From Closterium sp. Naga37s-1 (taxonomy: Eukaryota > Streptophyta > Zygnematophyceae > Desmidiales > Closteriaceae), in contig CANJKZ010000172.1 in assembly GCA_947471745.1 (NCBI GenBank), positions 3,218,501 to 3,282,500 on the forward strand: a stretch of 64,000 nt of DNA, written 5' to 3'. The translations under genes were made by a program, and so were the position numbers. The notes under the pieces were generated by a model. The model saw only the letters and a list, made by a program, of their open reading frames with translations, did not search any database and was not told where the DNA came from. Position 1 is the stretch's first letter, and the number at the start of each line of letters is the position of its first letter. Shown piece by piece: positions 44,000-55,507 of this stretch.

Positions 44000-44856
44000 G
44001 CTATCATTTGCATTCACGTCTGTCTGCCTCCCATCACATGTTCGTGCGTTGCATGCGTGGTGTGATCGTGTGCAAGAACTTGTGTTCGGTGTGGTTTGGA
44101 TTCTCTGAGTGTGTGTGAATGTTATTTGGCTTGAGCAGATATTTGAAGTGACTCCTCTTCTCAAGAACTTTCCGACGAACCAAGAATCGCCGAGATCGGA
44201 GCAAGAACGACGAAGTTATAATCGTTCGAAGTTTTGATTGGGATGCGACGACTTTGGGAAGTTGTGAAGTGACTCAATATGGGGTACATACTTTTGGGGG
44301 TTGGGAAATTCGTCCCCATCACTGTAGATGTTGCCAATTGGTTGGGAGAAACCAAATTGGGTTGGCAAGTGTGGCCCTTGGATGAGGTGGATTGTGGAGG
44401 TTGGGAAAATGACAAGGGTGCACGTTGGGTACCTATAGAGAGGGGAATTGTGTGGCATGGGGTTTCCTTGGTTGAGGACTCTCTTGGGACCTTCCCTCTC
44501 GTCCTCCTCTTCCCTCCTACCTGGTTTCTAGCTACTCTAATCCTCTTTTGTGAGACTTGTGTAAAACAATTGTGATTGAGTGATCTTTCTATGGGAGCAT
44601 ACCCCCTAGTGCGCCGAAATTCATAACTCAAGAAATACTTCACCTTATTGTACGATTCAAATTGGGAATTGTAGCCACAGACCAGGGCTACTAAATATCT
44701 GAGTTTGGTGAAGTTTTGACAGTGAAATTTTACGTCGACGGCGTTTCTTGTGAACTCGAATTTTCTGTCCAGAGTTATAGACCAACGATTTTGAGATATT
44801 TCGGCCCCTAAATCTTCTAGACTCTGTCCTTAGTGTCTAACATTTTCGAGCACTCC
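44000..44856. other. no gene recognised
   Basis: Moderate-GC, apparently unique sequence. A 160-residue minus-strand frame (44161-44643) has no recognised domain and no supporting features, so I do not call it. It could be host intergenic DNA or part of an unknown element. Confidence 0.4.
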
Positions 44857-45025
44857 TCAGATTTATTGGCGAAAAAAGTTGGACTTTCGACTGTCAGATC
44901 GAATCACATCTCAACGGCCTAGATAATTTCGCCCAAAAAGGTTGCAGCTTTGGATCGACTTTTTTCTCAACGACCGAGATCGGGCGTACAGATTCCGTGT
45001 TCAACGATTCTGCGGTCGATTCGAA
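44857..45025 (+). repeat. dispersed block shared with 36316-36482
   Basis: Contains TTTATTGGCGAAAAA, CGACTGTCAGATCGAATCAC and CTCAACGACCGAGATCGG, matching the family K relic at roughly nine bases in ten. It is probably internal sequence of that retroelement family. Confidence 0.75.
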
Positions 45026-45048
45026 GTACAATATGTACTTTCTATGCC

Positions 45049-45498
45049 CATATATGTATCTCTCCGTATTAATGAATTATGTTCGCATTACTATATTTCT
45101 CATTTAAAAATTACCACAATATAAGCACACAACATTTGAGACTAGTTGGAGACCTAATCATTTCAATGTATGATGTATGTGTTTGCAGTGCACAAACCAT
45201 ATATGTATCTCTCCGTATTAATAAATCATGTTCGTATTACTATATTTCTCATTTAAAAATTACCACACTATAAGCACACAACATTTGAGACTAGTTGGAG
45301 ACCTAATCATTTCAATGTATGATGTATGTGTTTGCAAGTGCACAACCATATATGTATCTCTCTGTTTTAATAAATCATGTTCGCATTACTATATTTCTCA
45401 TTTTAAAATTACCACACTATAAGCACACAACATTTGAGACTAGTTGGAGACCTAATCATTTCAAGGTATGATGTATGTGTTTGCAAGTGCACAAACCA
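45049..45498 (+). repeat. 149-bp tandem repeat, three copies
   Basis: Units start at 45049, 45198 and 45347 with CATATATGTATCTCTC and end with TGTTTGCA(A)GTGCACAA. They are AT-rich and very alike. Length and tandem order suit a small satellite array. A frame crosses each unit only by chance. Confidence 0.93.
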
Positions 45499-45499
45499 G

Positions 45500-46259
45500 T
45501 ATGTGAAGACTGCTTGTAGCGAGCGTAGATTCAAGCAACAGCAGCAGATGGCGGGCAAGAAGAGGAGTGGAAGCGCGAGTGTGCAGCGCACACCGCCATC
45601 GCCATGTATTACTCGAGCCATACCATACCACTTCGTGTTTAGGTGGCGAGCTGTTACGGCGTTACTACGTGTTTACGCGCTCGCTCGAACAAGTCATTCC
45701 ATGAATAGGTGCTGCGGTGGAGTGCAAGCGTTATGGCGAGCGCGCGTCGGTGCATTCACGGTGCCAGCGACGTCGCGCGGTGCTCGTCGCTGCTGCGCGC
45801 CTCGCCTGCTTGCGCGCACCGCCCTTCCGGCATCCGCGCGAGCAGCCGCGTGGGCGGCACTGATGCGGCAGCTGCGCGTTTGACGAGGTGCGCGAGAGGC
45901 GCGCATTCACGCGCCAGCGCCATTGGCGGCGCCCGCCACTCGCGGACGGATGCGCGGGAAGCTGCTGCGGAGTGATGCGAGGTGCGTCGCCCCTCGCCGC
46001 GCGCACCGCACCCACTCTACCCGCCCATCACCGCCCCGCTCCCCCCAACCACGCGTGCGTGCTTCGCCAGGACTCGACGCTACGAGCCGAAGCGCGAAAA
46101 GCGAAGCGCGTGGAGATCGCTGGCCGTGGGCCCGCCATGAGTCGGTCGCGCGCGGCGGCAGTGGCGTTGGCCAAGTGGGCAGTGGCGGCAAGAGCGTCCG
46201 TGAAAGGCGGGTTGGCAAAGTGAGTGCGCGAGTGGTGAGTGAGTCCGTGGCAGCAGCGC
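45500..46259. other. GC-rich stretch, no gene called
   Basis: GC jumps sharply after the AT-rich tandem array. Overlapping Arg/Ala-rich frames exist on both strands with no domain, so none is called. Confidence 0.4.
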
Positions 46260-46260
46260 G

Positions 46261-46458
46261 AGTGCGATGAGGGCGCCAAGCGTGCGATGAGGGCGCCAAG
46301 CGTGCGATGAGGGCGCCAAGCGTGCGATGAGGGCGCCAAGCGTGCGATGAGGGCACCAAGCGTGGGATGAGGGCGCAGCAAGCGTGGGATGAGGGCGCCA
46401 AGCGTGGGATGAGGGCGCAGCAAGCGTGGGATGAGGGCGCGAGTGCGATGAGGGCGTC
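46261..46458 (+). repeat. 20-22 bp minisatellite
   Basis: About nine units of GTGCGATGAGGGCGCCAAGC. The later units read GTGGGATGAGGGCGCAGCAAGC, giving a shift from 20-bp to 22-bp units within the array. Confidence 0.93.
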
Positions 46459-46539
46459 AGCCTTGTCACCAAAACCCCCCCTTCCCGCACCAAGCGTGGG
46501 ATGACGGCGCTGGGTGCTGCCATCGCATGCCCATGCACC

Positions 46540-47430
46540 AAACCCGACCTCGCACCTTCCTCCACCCTCCTTTCCCTCCCTCCTCCCCCTTCCTCTCCCC
46601 CCACTCTCTCTTTCCTTTCCCCCTTCTCTCCCGCTCCCTTCACCCCCTTTACTCCTCTTTTCACCGTCCTGTCCCCCTCCTGTCCCCCTCCTGTCCCGCT
46701 CCTATCCACCTCCCTCCCGTCCCTCTCGTCTCCCTTTGCTTCCCTCTCCTTTCCCTTTCTTTTGCCCTCATTTCGGCCGCCCCTTCCTAACCCCCTCCTC
46801 TTTCCTTCTTTCGCATCCTATCACTCTCCTTTCCTCTCCACTTCCCCCCTTTTCTCCCTCCGTTCCCCCTTCTTTTCCCCTCCCCTCCTTGCCCCCTCCT
46901 TCATCTTCTATTTCCTCCATTTCCCCTCCTTTCCCCTTCCTGTCACCCTCCTATCCACCTCCCGTCCCCCTATTTTCTTCTCATTTCCCCCTCCACGCCC
47001 CCTGCTTTCCTTCTCCTGTTCCCCTCCTGTCCCCCTCCGTCCAACCACCTTCCCCTCAGTTCCCCATCTTCCTCCAAACCCCCTCCTATTCGCCTGCCTG
47101 TCCCCTGCTTTCACTTCTCACTACTTCTTTTCCTCCATTCCCTCTCCCCTCCCCCTCCCATTCCCCCGTCCACTCCCCTCATTCCCCTTCCCCCCTCGTT
47201 TTACGCTCCTTCCGCCTCATTTACCCTGCCCACTTCAATCCTTTTCCTATTCCACTGCCCTTCTCCTCCGTTCACGCTCACTTTCTTCCTTCCCCCTTCC
47301 CCCCTTTCCCACTCCTTTCCCCATCCTGTACCCCCTCCTTTCCCACTCCTTTCCCCATCCTTTCCCCATCCTTTCCCCCTCCTTCCGCCCTCCTTTCCCC
47401 CCCCTTTCCCCCTGCTGTGCCCCGTCTGTC
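46540..47430 (+). repeat. long polypyrimidine tract
   Basis: Nearly 900 bp of almost pure C and T on the plus strand, built from CCCCTCCTTTCC-like words. Two long plus-strand frames (411 and 458 residues, Ser/Pro/Phe/Leu only) are forced by this composition and are not called. Confidence 0.92.
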
Positions 47431-48860
47431 GCCCTCCTCCACCCGTGCTGCCCCCCGCCTGCCGCACGCCTTCTCCCGGGTGCGTGCTTGGGGCAGGCAG
47501 AGGGGGCTGCAGGCGCCAGGGAGCAGCGCCATGCAGGGGAGGCCATGGGCGGCCATGCACGCAGGCGTGGGCTCAACGGGGCTCTCCACTCGCCCTGCCT
47601 CCACACGCGCTGCTCATCCGCCCCTCCTCCCCGCCTGCTGCCCTCTCCTCCCCCCCCTTTTGCTCCTCGCCACACCCCTCCCCGCGCTGCGCCATCCACT
47701 CGCCCACCTCACCCTCCACCTCAACGGCTTGCCTGACCCACTTGGGGCTGGGAGTTGCTGCTGCAGCAGGGGGGACAGCAGCAGCAGGAGCACTGCATCC
47801 CCTCTCACCATGCGCTGCATCACCCACCATGCCACCACCATCAACACCACATGGGAAACACCAACTCTCAACCTGTCACAGCCGTGTTGATGCTGGCACC
47901 TGAGTGCACATGGCACTGCCCTGCACTGCCAATCCAATCCTGTGCTACCCTTATCCACAACTCATTGCACGCAACTAGGCTTTCTTCATTCATTCAATCA
48001 TTGTCATTGCAAGTGGGCACGCACACACAACAAGGCCTTAATCCTACCCTACATTGGGCTTAAGCCTACAGGTGGCGTCATGCCAGCACCTACAGCATTG
48101 GTGCCTACGGGTACGGTACTTTGCACGCATTTGCACCCATGTCAAGGCAGCACCTATATGTAGTATTGGGCTGTCGGGCACCCATTCCATGCACCCATTT
48201 GCAGCTATGCAGTATCGGGCTGTCGTCATGTTGCCCACCACTCCCACCTCTCCATCCACGTTATTCCCACCCTGCCTGCACCCATCCTTGAAGCTTGCAG
48301 CAGCGCATTCACACCACAGCACCACACCACACCACCTTTCCCTCACCCCCTAACTTCCAACCGCCACCCACCAACCACCCACCCACACTCCCACAAACGC
48401 CCTGCTGTGAAGCAGCGCGCAAAAAAGGGCCGTGCCACCGTCGCTCCCCCATCCACGCCACACCCATCCGTCCTCCCCATCGCTCCGCGTTCGCTGCTCT
48501 CCCTGTTGCTGTGCTGCGCTGCTTACCTGCCTTTCATTCCGTCCGCCCATCTATGCTGCTTTCCTGCCTGCCATCCCATCCACCCATCATGTCTCACTGC
48601 AAACAGTCTGCAACCCCTTTTTTTTTGTAATCTTCATTTTTCTTTCTGTGTTTCTTTTTTCTCCGTAAGTCAAAGACGTTTTTTGCTATTTTGATTTCCT
48701 TGTCTTCCTTTTTTGCCGTCAGAGCAGTCAGGGCCGCCATGGGCGCTTTGGGGTGGCAGTGAGCGCGGCCTTGGCCTTGGGCGTTCTGCGAGGCGGCTTG
48801 ACGGCAGCTTCGCCTTGCACTCGCCGCACCGGCCTGGGCGCTGCGGCACATCGAGGCCTC
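47431..48860. other. no gene recognised
   Basis: Mixed sequence after the pyrimidine tract with CA-rich and CCACC-rich patches and a T-rich stretch near 48617-48700. No domain or RNA gene was recognised on either strand. Confidence 0.4.
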
Positions 48861-48864
48861 GGGA

Positions 48865-49491
48865 TCAGCGTGGGTCCCTCCACGCGCCGAATCGCTGCTC
48901 CCGTGTTGCTCGGCTTCGGGATGCGCGACGGGGGGAGGATTGCGTTGCTGCTGCCGCCATGCTGCGACCAACTGACGGGCATGACAACGCCACCACCAAT
49001 GCCACCGACGCTGATTCCGTCGCACTAGTTTCCGTCGCAGCCGATTCCGCCACGGCTGATTCCGCCGCAGCTGATTCCGCGGCGGCTGATTCCGCCGCGG
49101 CTGATTGCGGCGCAGCCGATTCCGCCGCGGCTGATTGCGGCGCAGCCGATTCCGCCGCGGCTGATTGCGGGGCTGCACATTCCGGCGCGGCGGAGTCCAG
49201 CGCAGCAGTTTCCGGCGCACCCGAAGCGGCGCAGTCGCACGCTGCAGGGTCCGACGCACCAGTTTCCGAGGATGCGCATTCCGACGCGCCTGACTCCCAC
49301 GCTGCGCATTCCCACGCACCAGTTTCTGACGCCGTGGCGTCGTGCTTGCATCCCGCGGCGGCGTCAGTGTGATGGCCGTTGTTGGTGCTGTCGCTCAGCG
49401 GCTGTACGCGCCGTGATGCGCTCGACTTCTCCCCGCCGAGGCTCTTCCAGAAGCTCAGCGCTGCAGAATACGACTCGCGCAATGGGGCCAT
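48865..49491 (-). CDS. hypothetical Ala-rich protein, doubtful
   Basis: A 208-residue minus-strand frame starting MAPLRESYSAALSFWKSLGG, with an ATG in a plant-like context (AGCATGG). After about residue 55 it becomes Ala/Ser/Glu/Thr-rich, with AAAESAAPQS repeats encoded by a 15-bp DNA repeat (about 49040-49170). No domain is recognised. The first 45 residues look like ordinary protein, but the rest could be any frame of the repeat; a plus-strand Ala-rich frame (48713-49372) overlaps it. No introns or neighbours support it. Confidence 0.25.
   Translation of the reverse strand: MAPLRESYSAALSFWKSLGGEKSSASRRVQPLSDSTNNGHHTDAAAGCKHDATASETGAWECAAWESGASECASSETGASDPAACDCAASGAPETAALDSAAPECAAPQSAAAESAAPQSAAAESAAPQSAAAESAAAESAAAESAVAESAATETSATESASVALVVALSCPSVGRSMAAAATQSSPRRASRSRATREQRFGAWRDPR
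49040..49170. repeat. 15/30-bp minisatellite
   Basis: TTCCGCCGCGGCTGA units alternate with TGCGGCGCAGCCGA units. It is open in several frames. Confidence 0.85.
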
Positions 49492-50155
49492 GCTGAGGTA
49501 ACGAGAACGCGACTGGGAAGGCTGAGAGTTCTAGTAGCAAGAACAGAAGCTGTAAGGTGGAGAGTGATGAGAGGAATGAGCGCGTGAGGCGGTGCTTTGT
49601 AGTGCGCAGGTGCGAGGGTGGCGAGTGGCGAGCGGAGGAGAGGCAGAGCGAGAAGCCTTGGGGTGGTCGGGGAGGGAGTGGAGGAGACAGCAGGGCAGCA
49701 CGCTGCGTGCACTGCGGAGAGATCAAGGCCGAAAAACTGTGCCTTGGGATCTTGCTTCGGTGCACTTCGGTGCACTTGGTTGAATTCAGCTTCGCGCTCA
49801 GTTCTGTGCGCTGAAAAGTAGTAACCCCGAACTGCTCGCCTGAGCTGGTTCGGCCTGACTTGTCGGGCCAAACCACTCACGAGTCGCCCCGTAACCCTCG
49901 CCACACTTCCGAGCCAGACTTTGCCCCTTGGTTTTCGCCTAGCTCGTTCGCGCTGCCTTGCCTCGCTAATTGCCGTCCTACTTGCTGCGTGGTACCTTAT
50001 GTGAATGGAATTAAAGGTTTGCAAATCCAACCCATTATCAGAATTAAGTCAAATTAAACAGGTGGGTTTGATACATATTAAACAGGTGTACTAATACATA
50101 ATTATAATTATTGAATCCCTGCCTTGCTTAAAAGTACGTTTCTAGGGTTTAGGAA
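49492..50155. other. no gene recognised
   Basis: Overlapping frames on both strands have no recognisable domains. It could hold a 5' region for the doubtful frame at 48865-49491, but no promoter signal stands out. Confidence 0.35.
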
Positions 50156-50195
50156 TGTGTGTCAAAATAGGCTAGGAAACAAGTGTCGAGAGAAA

Positions 50196-53100
50196 TGTGT
50201 GAGTAAGGAGGAACAAGGACATACAAGTGTCGACCTAAAGTGTTGTACCCTTTAGAGGGCAACTCACTGTAGCCTATCTAACAATATATAGAAGATATAA
50301 ACATTTGACACATCGCCATAGGCTAAGTGAGGGGCATCAAAACAACCAAGGGAAACAAAGGGTCATAAGACCAGTCAAGAGCAAGCATAAAAAACAAAGC
50401 TCAGGGTGGCGCTCAGAGTCACCACACACTCCGAGCACAAGCAAGTGGCCACAAGGCCAGTTCAAGAGTTTACTAGTATATATAGAAGCACAACAAGCAA
50501 AGCAAACAGCAAGTCTACAGCAACCGAGGGCCTACCTCAACAAGCCCCAACTGCACAAAGAACATGTGGTGGTCACCAGGCGCCAAGGCCTTGGTGAAGA
50601 CGTCAACAGTGTTGGCCTCTGAGGCTACAAAGTCCAAGCGTGCTTGGCCGCGTCGCTGCAACTCTCGCAGGACGAAGTACCTCACGTCAATATGCTTCAC
50701 TCTGCTCTCCAGTCGAGGCTCTCGACACAGGAGGATCATGGCCTTGTTGTCAGCGTACAAGGTCGGTGCAGAGCGAGGCCGGTCACCAAGGTCGGCGAGC
50801 AAGAAGGTCAACCAGCGAAGCTCCTGTGCCGCCATGGCACCAGCGTAGATCTCTGCCTCTGCACTGGACGAAGCCACAGACGACTACCGTGTAGACCTCC
50901 ACGACACAGCACCAGCACCTAGACTGAAGCAGTAACCCTGAGTCGAGCGCTGGGTCTCCACGTCGTCAGCGTAGGAAGAGTCGCAGTGACCGGTCAACAC
51001 AACTGGCTGTGTCCCTCCAAGCACAATCCCCATGCCTGATGTAGTCGTCCGGTACTTCGCCATCCTCACAGCAGCTGTCCAGTGAACAGGACGTTGTCTC
51101 CCAGTCGCAACAAAGCGAGGGGGACGCCGAGGGGAAAGGCGAGGTCCGGCCGAGTACAAGTCATCAGGTACATGAGGCAGCCCACAAGCTCTACGTAGGG
51201 GTCACTAGACTCAAAGGGCTGGTCGGAAAAAGGGCCAGTGAGTCGGTGGTCAACGGCAAGAGGAGTGGGCTGTGTGGTGGAGAAATGAAACCCGAACCGC
51301 CGAAGGACCTGCTGCACCATGTATGACTGAGTCAGTGTGATGGTGCGAGCGGCTCTGTCCCTGGTGATCTGCAGGCCAAGGTCGCGACGTACACTAGTAT
51401 AAAGAAAGGAGTGGAACCAGTGCGAACAAACAGCGACGGGTCGGCAGAGGAAGGACGAAACCCAAGGTCACGAAGCGTGGAGCGAAGAGTGTCGTGCCAC
51501 TCACGAGGCGACTGGCGGAGACCGTAGACTGGCCGCCTCAGGCTCCACTTGGTCCCAGGTGGGAAGGTGTCAGTGAAGCCAGGAGGGCGGAGCAGCCATA
51601 TCTCCTCAAGCAGACGGCCCTGGAGAAACGCAGTGGAGAAGTCAAGGGAGTGCAGCTCGTAGTCTCGCTGTGCTGCTACGTGCAGTAACACCCGAAGAGT
51701 AGTCATCTTCGGGGTCGGGGCGAAGGTCTGGAAGAAGTCAACTCCCTCACACTGACTGGAACCTAGCCACGTAGCGCGCCTTGAACACAGGCGGTGATCC
51801 AGGCGGCCGCTTCATCTTGAAGAGCCACATGCCATCAACAACGTTCGCCCTGGGAGGGGGAACTGTGTCGACGTACGTGCCTGTGGATCTCCAAGACGCT
51901 AGCTCTGCATCCATAGCCGCTTTCCACTGAGAGGCCCACTCCCCTGACACTGCCTCACGGTACGTGCAAGGTGTCAGTATGTCAAGGGCGTCGGCGTCTC
52001 CCTCAAGGGAAAGCAGCATGGCGCAGAGAGAGGGGGAAGCGGCTGCTAAGAAATCTAGCTCAAACTGCCTGTCCTCTAGGACGTCACAACCAAGGGCAGA
52101 GTCACCCCCGACGGACAGAGGACGGGGAGGTGGAGCAGCCACCACACGCGTGGCGTAGTCAAGACGGCGGGTGGAAGCAAGTCAGCGACAGTGGCAGTAA
52201 GAGCCGAGACAGACGACGGAGAGGCACGAGGGTCGGTGACAAGAGAGGCGAGAACACGGGAGACAACAGGGCGAGCAGCACGGTAGTAGTCAGTGATAGG
52301 GTGAGAGGAAACAGTGAGAGACGACTCAGGAGGTGAGGGGAGAATAGACACAGGCGGAGAACGACGAGGAGGAGAACGAAACAAGACAGTGCGAAGGTCG
52401 GCAAGAGGAGACGAGGGCCGAGAACGCGGAGACAATGACTGGTCCACTCGTGCGGGACAACAGGAGGAGACGACCGTGACTGAGGAGGAGAGAAAACAGC
52501 CAGAGTCGAGTCCGGAGGAGGAAACATAGGACCGTACGCAGTAGGTGACTGGGAGTGAACAGGAGGAGAGGAAGGAAGACCAAGGGCCCGAAGGCCACTC
52601 ACTGGAGGGAACAGCTGCTGCAAAGGTGGCAGCTGCGGCGTCTGCTGCTGCTGCTGCTGCTGCTGCTGGTCCTACCGCTGCAGCTCCTGCCTCTCCTTCT
52701 CCACCCGCTCCTGCTCCTCGCGCTCAAGCCGGCGAAGGGCCTGGAAACGGGTGTCGTGGCGGTGGGGACGCGCAGTGGGCGACGCACTAGGCGAGCATCC
52801 AGCTCCCGTCTTCTCAGTACCAGCACCTCCAGCTCCAGCACCCCCAGAACTAGCACCTCCAGTGCTAGTACCTCCAGCACCAGCACCCCTAGAACTAGCA
52901 CCTCCAGTGCCAAAACCTCCAGCTCCAGCACCCCCAGAGCTAGCGCCACCTGCGCCAGCACCTCCAGCCCCAGCACCCCTCGAACGAGCACCCCCAGACC
53001 GAGTACCGCCAGTGGCTGCACCTCCAGCTCCAACACCAACCGAGTCCACAGTAATTTGTAGTGCCGAAGGCTGCTGAAGGGACTGTGAGGAGGACTACGG

Positions 53101-54679
53101 GGAGGGAGACGGTACCTGACGCGCGACCGAGGGTAGAGGGGTAGCGTGAGACACACTTGACGGGGCAGGACCAAAACGGGGCGGGGGTACTGGAGGAGCG
53201 GGAGCAGGGGGAGGAGAGGGTGCGAGGAAGAGGGGGGGAGGGGGAACCGAGAGACCTCGACAGTGGTACCGGGTCTAGTAGGACACTGACTCGTCAACCG
53301 GACGTCACGAGAGTCTAGGAACTGGTGGAGGGGCGGGTGGTAAAAGGAGTAGTCGAGAGAGCCCACTGGGAAACCAAGGAAGACACAGGGGATGGCGCGA
53401 GCCGAGAGCTTGTCCGTAGAGGTGTCGCGGACAAGCGCAAGGCAGCCCCAGACGTGAAAGGCCGACGCAACACCAGGGGACCTAGTCCAAAGACTGGTCG
53501 GTGAAACCTCAGGCCGCGAGACACGCGGCTGGAGGTTTAGCTGGTGTGCGGCGTAGCGCAGCGCGCAGGGCCACAGAAAATGGGGCGCACGGGCATGGAT
53601 CATGGACGTGCTGGCGATGTCCATGACCAAGCCAATGCGCTGCTCAGCAACCCCATTCTGCTGTAGGGACTCCGGCAGCGTCTAGTGCTGTCTGATGCCC
53701 TGCTTGCCGCAGAACCCGGCAAGGACGCCGGAGCGAAACTCACCCCCACGGTCGGAGTGGAAACAACGGACACGACTACCACGAGTGCCCTTAGTGGCCA
53801 GAAGCGACCGAATCAGCGTAGAAGTCACCTCGGACTTCTTCGCGAGAGGAAACACCGTGGTGTACCTGGAGTAGTCGTCAACGACCACCAGAAAGTAGCG
53901 CTCCCTCTCAGGTCCCAGCATAGGGGCAGGGCCCCAGACGTCCAGGTGGAGAGTCTGGAAGGGAGCAGTGGCCGGACGAAGGGAGAAGGAGTGCGGAGTG
54001 GCGCGCAAGCGGCCGGCGACGCAAGGAGTGCAGGGTGGGGCAAGCGAGGGAGGGAGCGACGGAAAGACGCGAGGTAGACCTGAGACAAGTCTGTGACTGG
54101 CCATGCTGCGAAGGCGTGGGAGCGACAGGTGGCCAAGGTGGTGGTGCCACAAGACGGTCGGGTGGGCGAGGGACCGACAGGAGCAAGACGCAGCAACCTG
54201 ACCAGACACCACTACCTGACCAGACACAGCAACCGGACTAGACAGTGGGACTTGAGGGGACGCAGCGACCTGAGCGAAGGAAGTAACCGGGGAGCGCTCG
54301 GTGTGGAGAATGTAGAGTGCATAACCATGTGCAGAGCCCCCCTTGAAGGGGTACACCTGTAAAACCCCATTACAGGGCGTGGGAACACCAGCAAGGGGCC
54401 CCCTCTGAAGCTGACAAGCAGCAACCACCAAGCAGCATCTGAACCACCGCGGTGGAACAGGTGCCCGGCTGCGGTTGAACGCCCCGCAGCTGGTGCACGG
54501 TGTGCGAGGAGCACGGGTACGGGTAGCGGGTTCGAGTAGCAACTAGGTGCTGTACGGGACGGGCCGCACGGGGGTGACGGGCAGCACGAGACCGGGCAGC
54601 ACAGACCGGGTGGGGCACGAGCGAGAACTTACAGCACGGGTGGGGCACCAACGGGTACGTACAGCACGGGTAGGGCACA
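50196..54679 (-). mobile_element. Copia-G, left part
   Basis: A copia element on the minus strand. A 3' LTR (about 50196-50310) ends TTTGACA on the plus strand, next to a polypurine tract. RNase H and RT lie at about 50.5-51.7 kb, the pre-RT region to about 52.15 kb, the linker with Gly/Ala triplet repeats at about 52.3-53.1 kb, integrase at about 53.3-54.2 kb and the pre-integrase region at about 54.2-54.5 kb. The start of a repeat leader (about 54.54-54.68 kb) is then cut by Copia-H. Gag and protease are not seen. It is a fossil with many breaks. The element resumes at 61151. Confidence 0.85.
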
Positions 54680-55507
54680 TGTTATAGTCACAATAGGCTT
54701 CAATGTGCCTAAAACGAAAGATAGAGTGCACAGTCGGATTTCTGCACAGCGGCTTTAAACGTTCATAGCGATCTGCTCACAACTCCAAATAACCGGATTC
54801 AACTTGGATCTGGAGCTTCTTAACGTCGCCTACAATAGGCAATTTAGATCGCACGATTTGACCAAGTATTGACGACACAGCGTCGGTTTGAACGAACGGC
54901 ACTATGGCAGCAACATAGTCTTAGAACACACAATAGGAAGAGTTAGCAAGAGTTACGAGTTGGGAATGACTCCCAACTCCTACAAACCCCAAGAGCCGAG
55001 GTACATTGATGTGGAACAGTGCCACACTGTCCCCAACCACGAAGGGTCTCGAAACTACCCTTCACTAGGGCCTACACCAAGTGAAATGTTACACTACACA
55101 AAGTAATGTAACTATCTTCAATATCTTGAGGTGTACCCTTTTCGCGGGCTTCGCGATCACTTGAATGTTGACACCAGGGCTCGGGTTCTTCATCACAAAC
55201 TCATCCTTGAGTTCTTGATGGGTCTGCTGCACACACCTGCGACACGCCGAACGTTCGACAAGCGATGAAAGAGAAACCGCGCACGACAAAATAGAAACCG
55301 CGCGCGAGACACAAATGACCGCATTAACACGCGGCTAGCGATAACTCGCTATTGATTTGACACACACACTCGACATCATGACCCATCATAGACACACTAT
55401 TATAAGCATGAAATATATATTATCCCATGCCCTCATACCATTCCATGCACACACGCATGCACGCACACGGACAACAAGCCGAGTGCAAACCGTAGGTTGC
55501 ACCAACA
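54680..55507 (-). repeat. 3' LTR of Copia-H
   Basis: 828 bp, running from TGTTATAG to CACCAACA on the plus strand, followed by the pyrimidine complement of a polypurine tract (CTCCCCCTC). Confidence 0.95.

Noticed and set aside
44161-44643. A 160-residue minus-strand frame as a gene
   Set aside because: No recognisable domain, composition unremarkable, no neighbours or splice evidence.
45049-45498. CRISPR-like array
   Set aside because: Three direct units of 149 bp without spacers, in a eukaryotic retroelement-rich setting.
46501-47890. Two long plus-strand frames of 411 and 458 residues
   Set aside because: They only reflect the polypyrimidine tract; composition is almost wholly Ser, Pro, Phe and Leu, with no domain.
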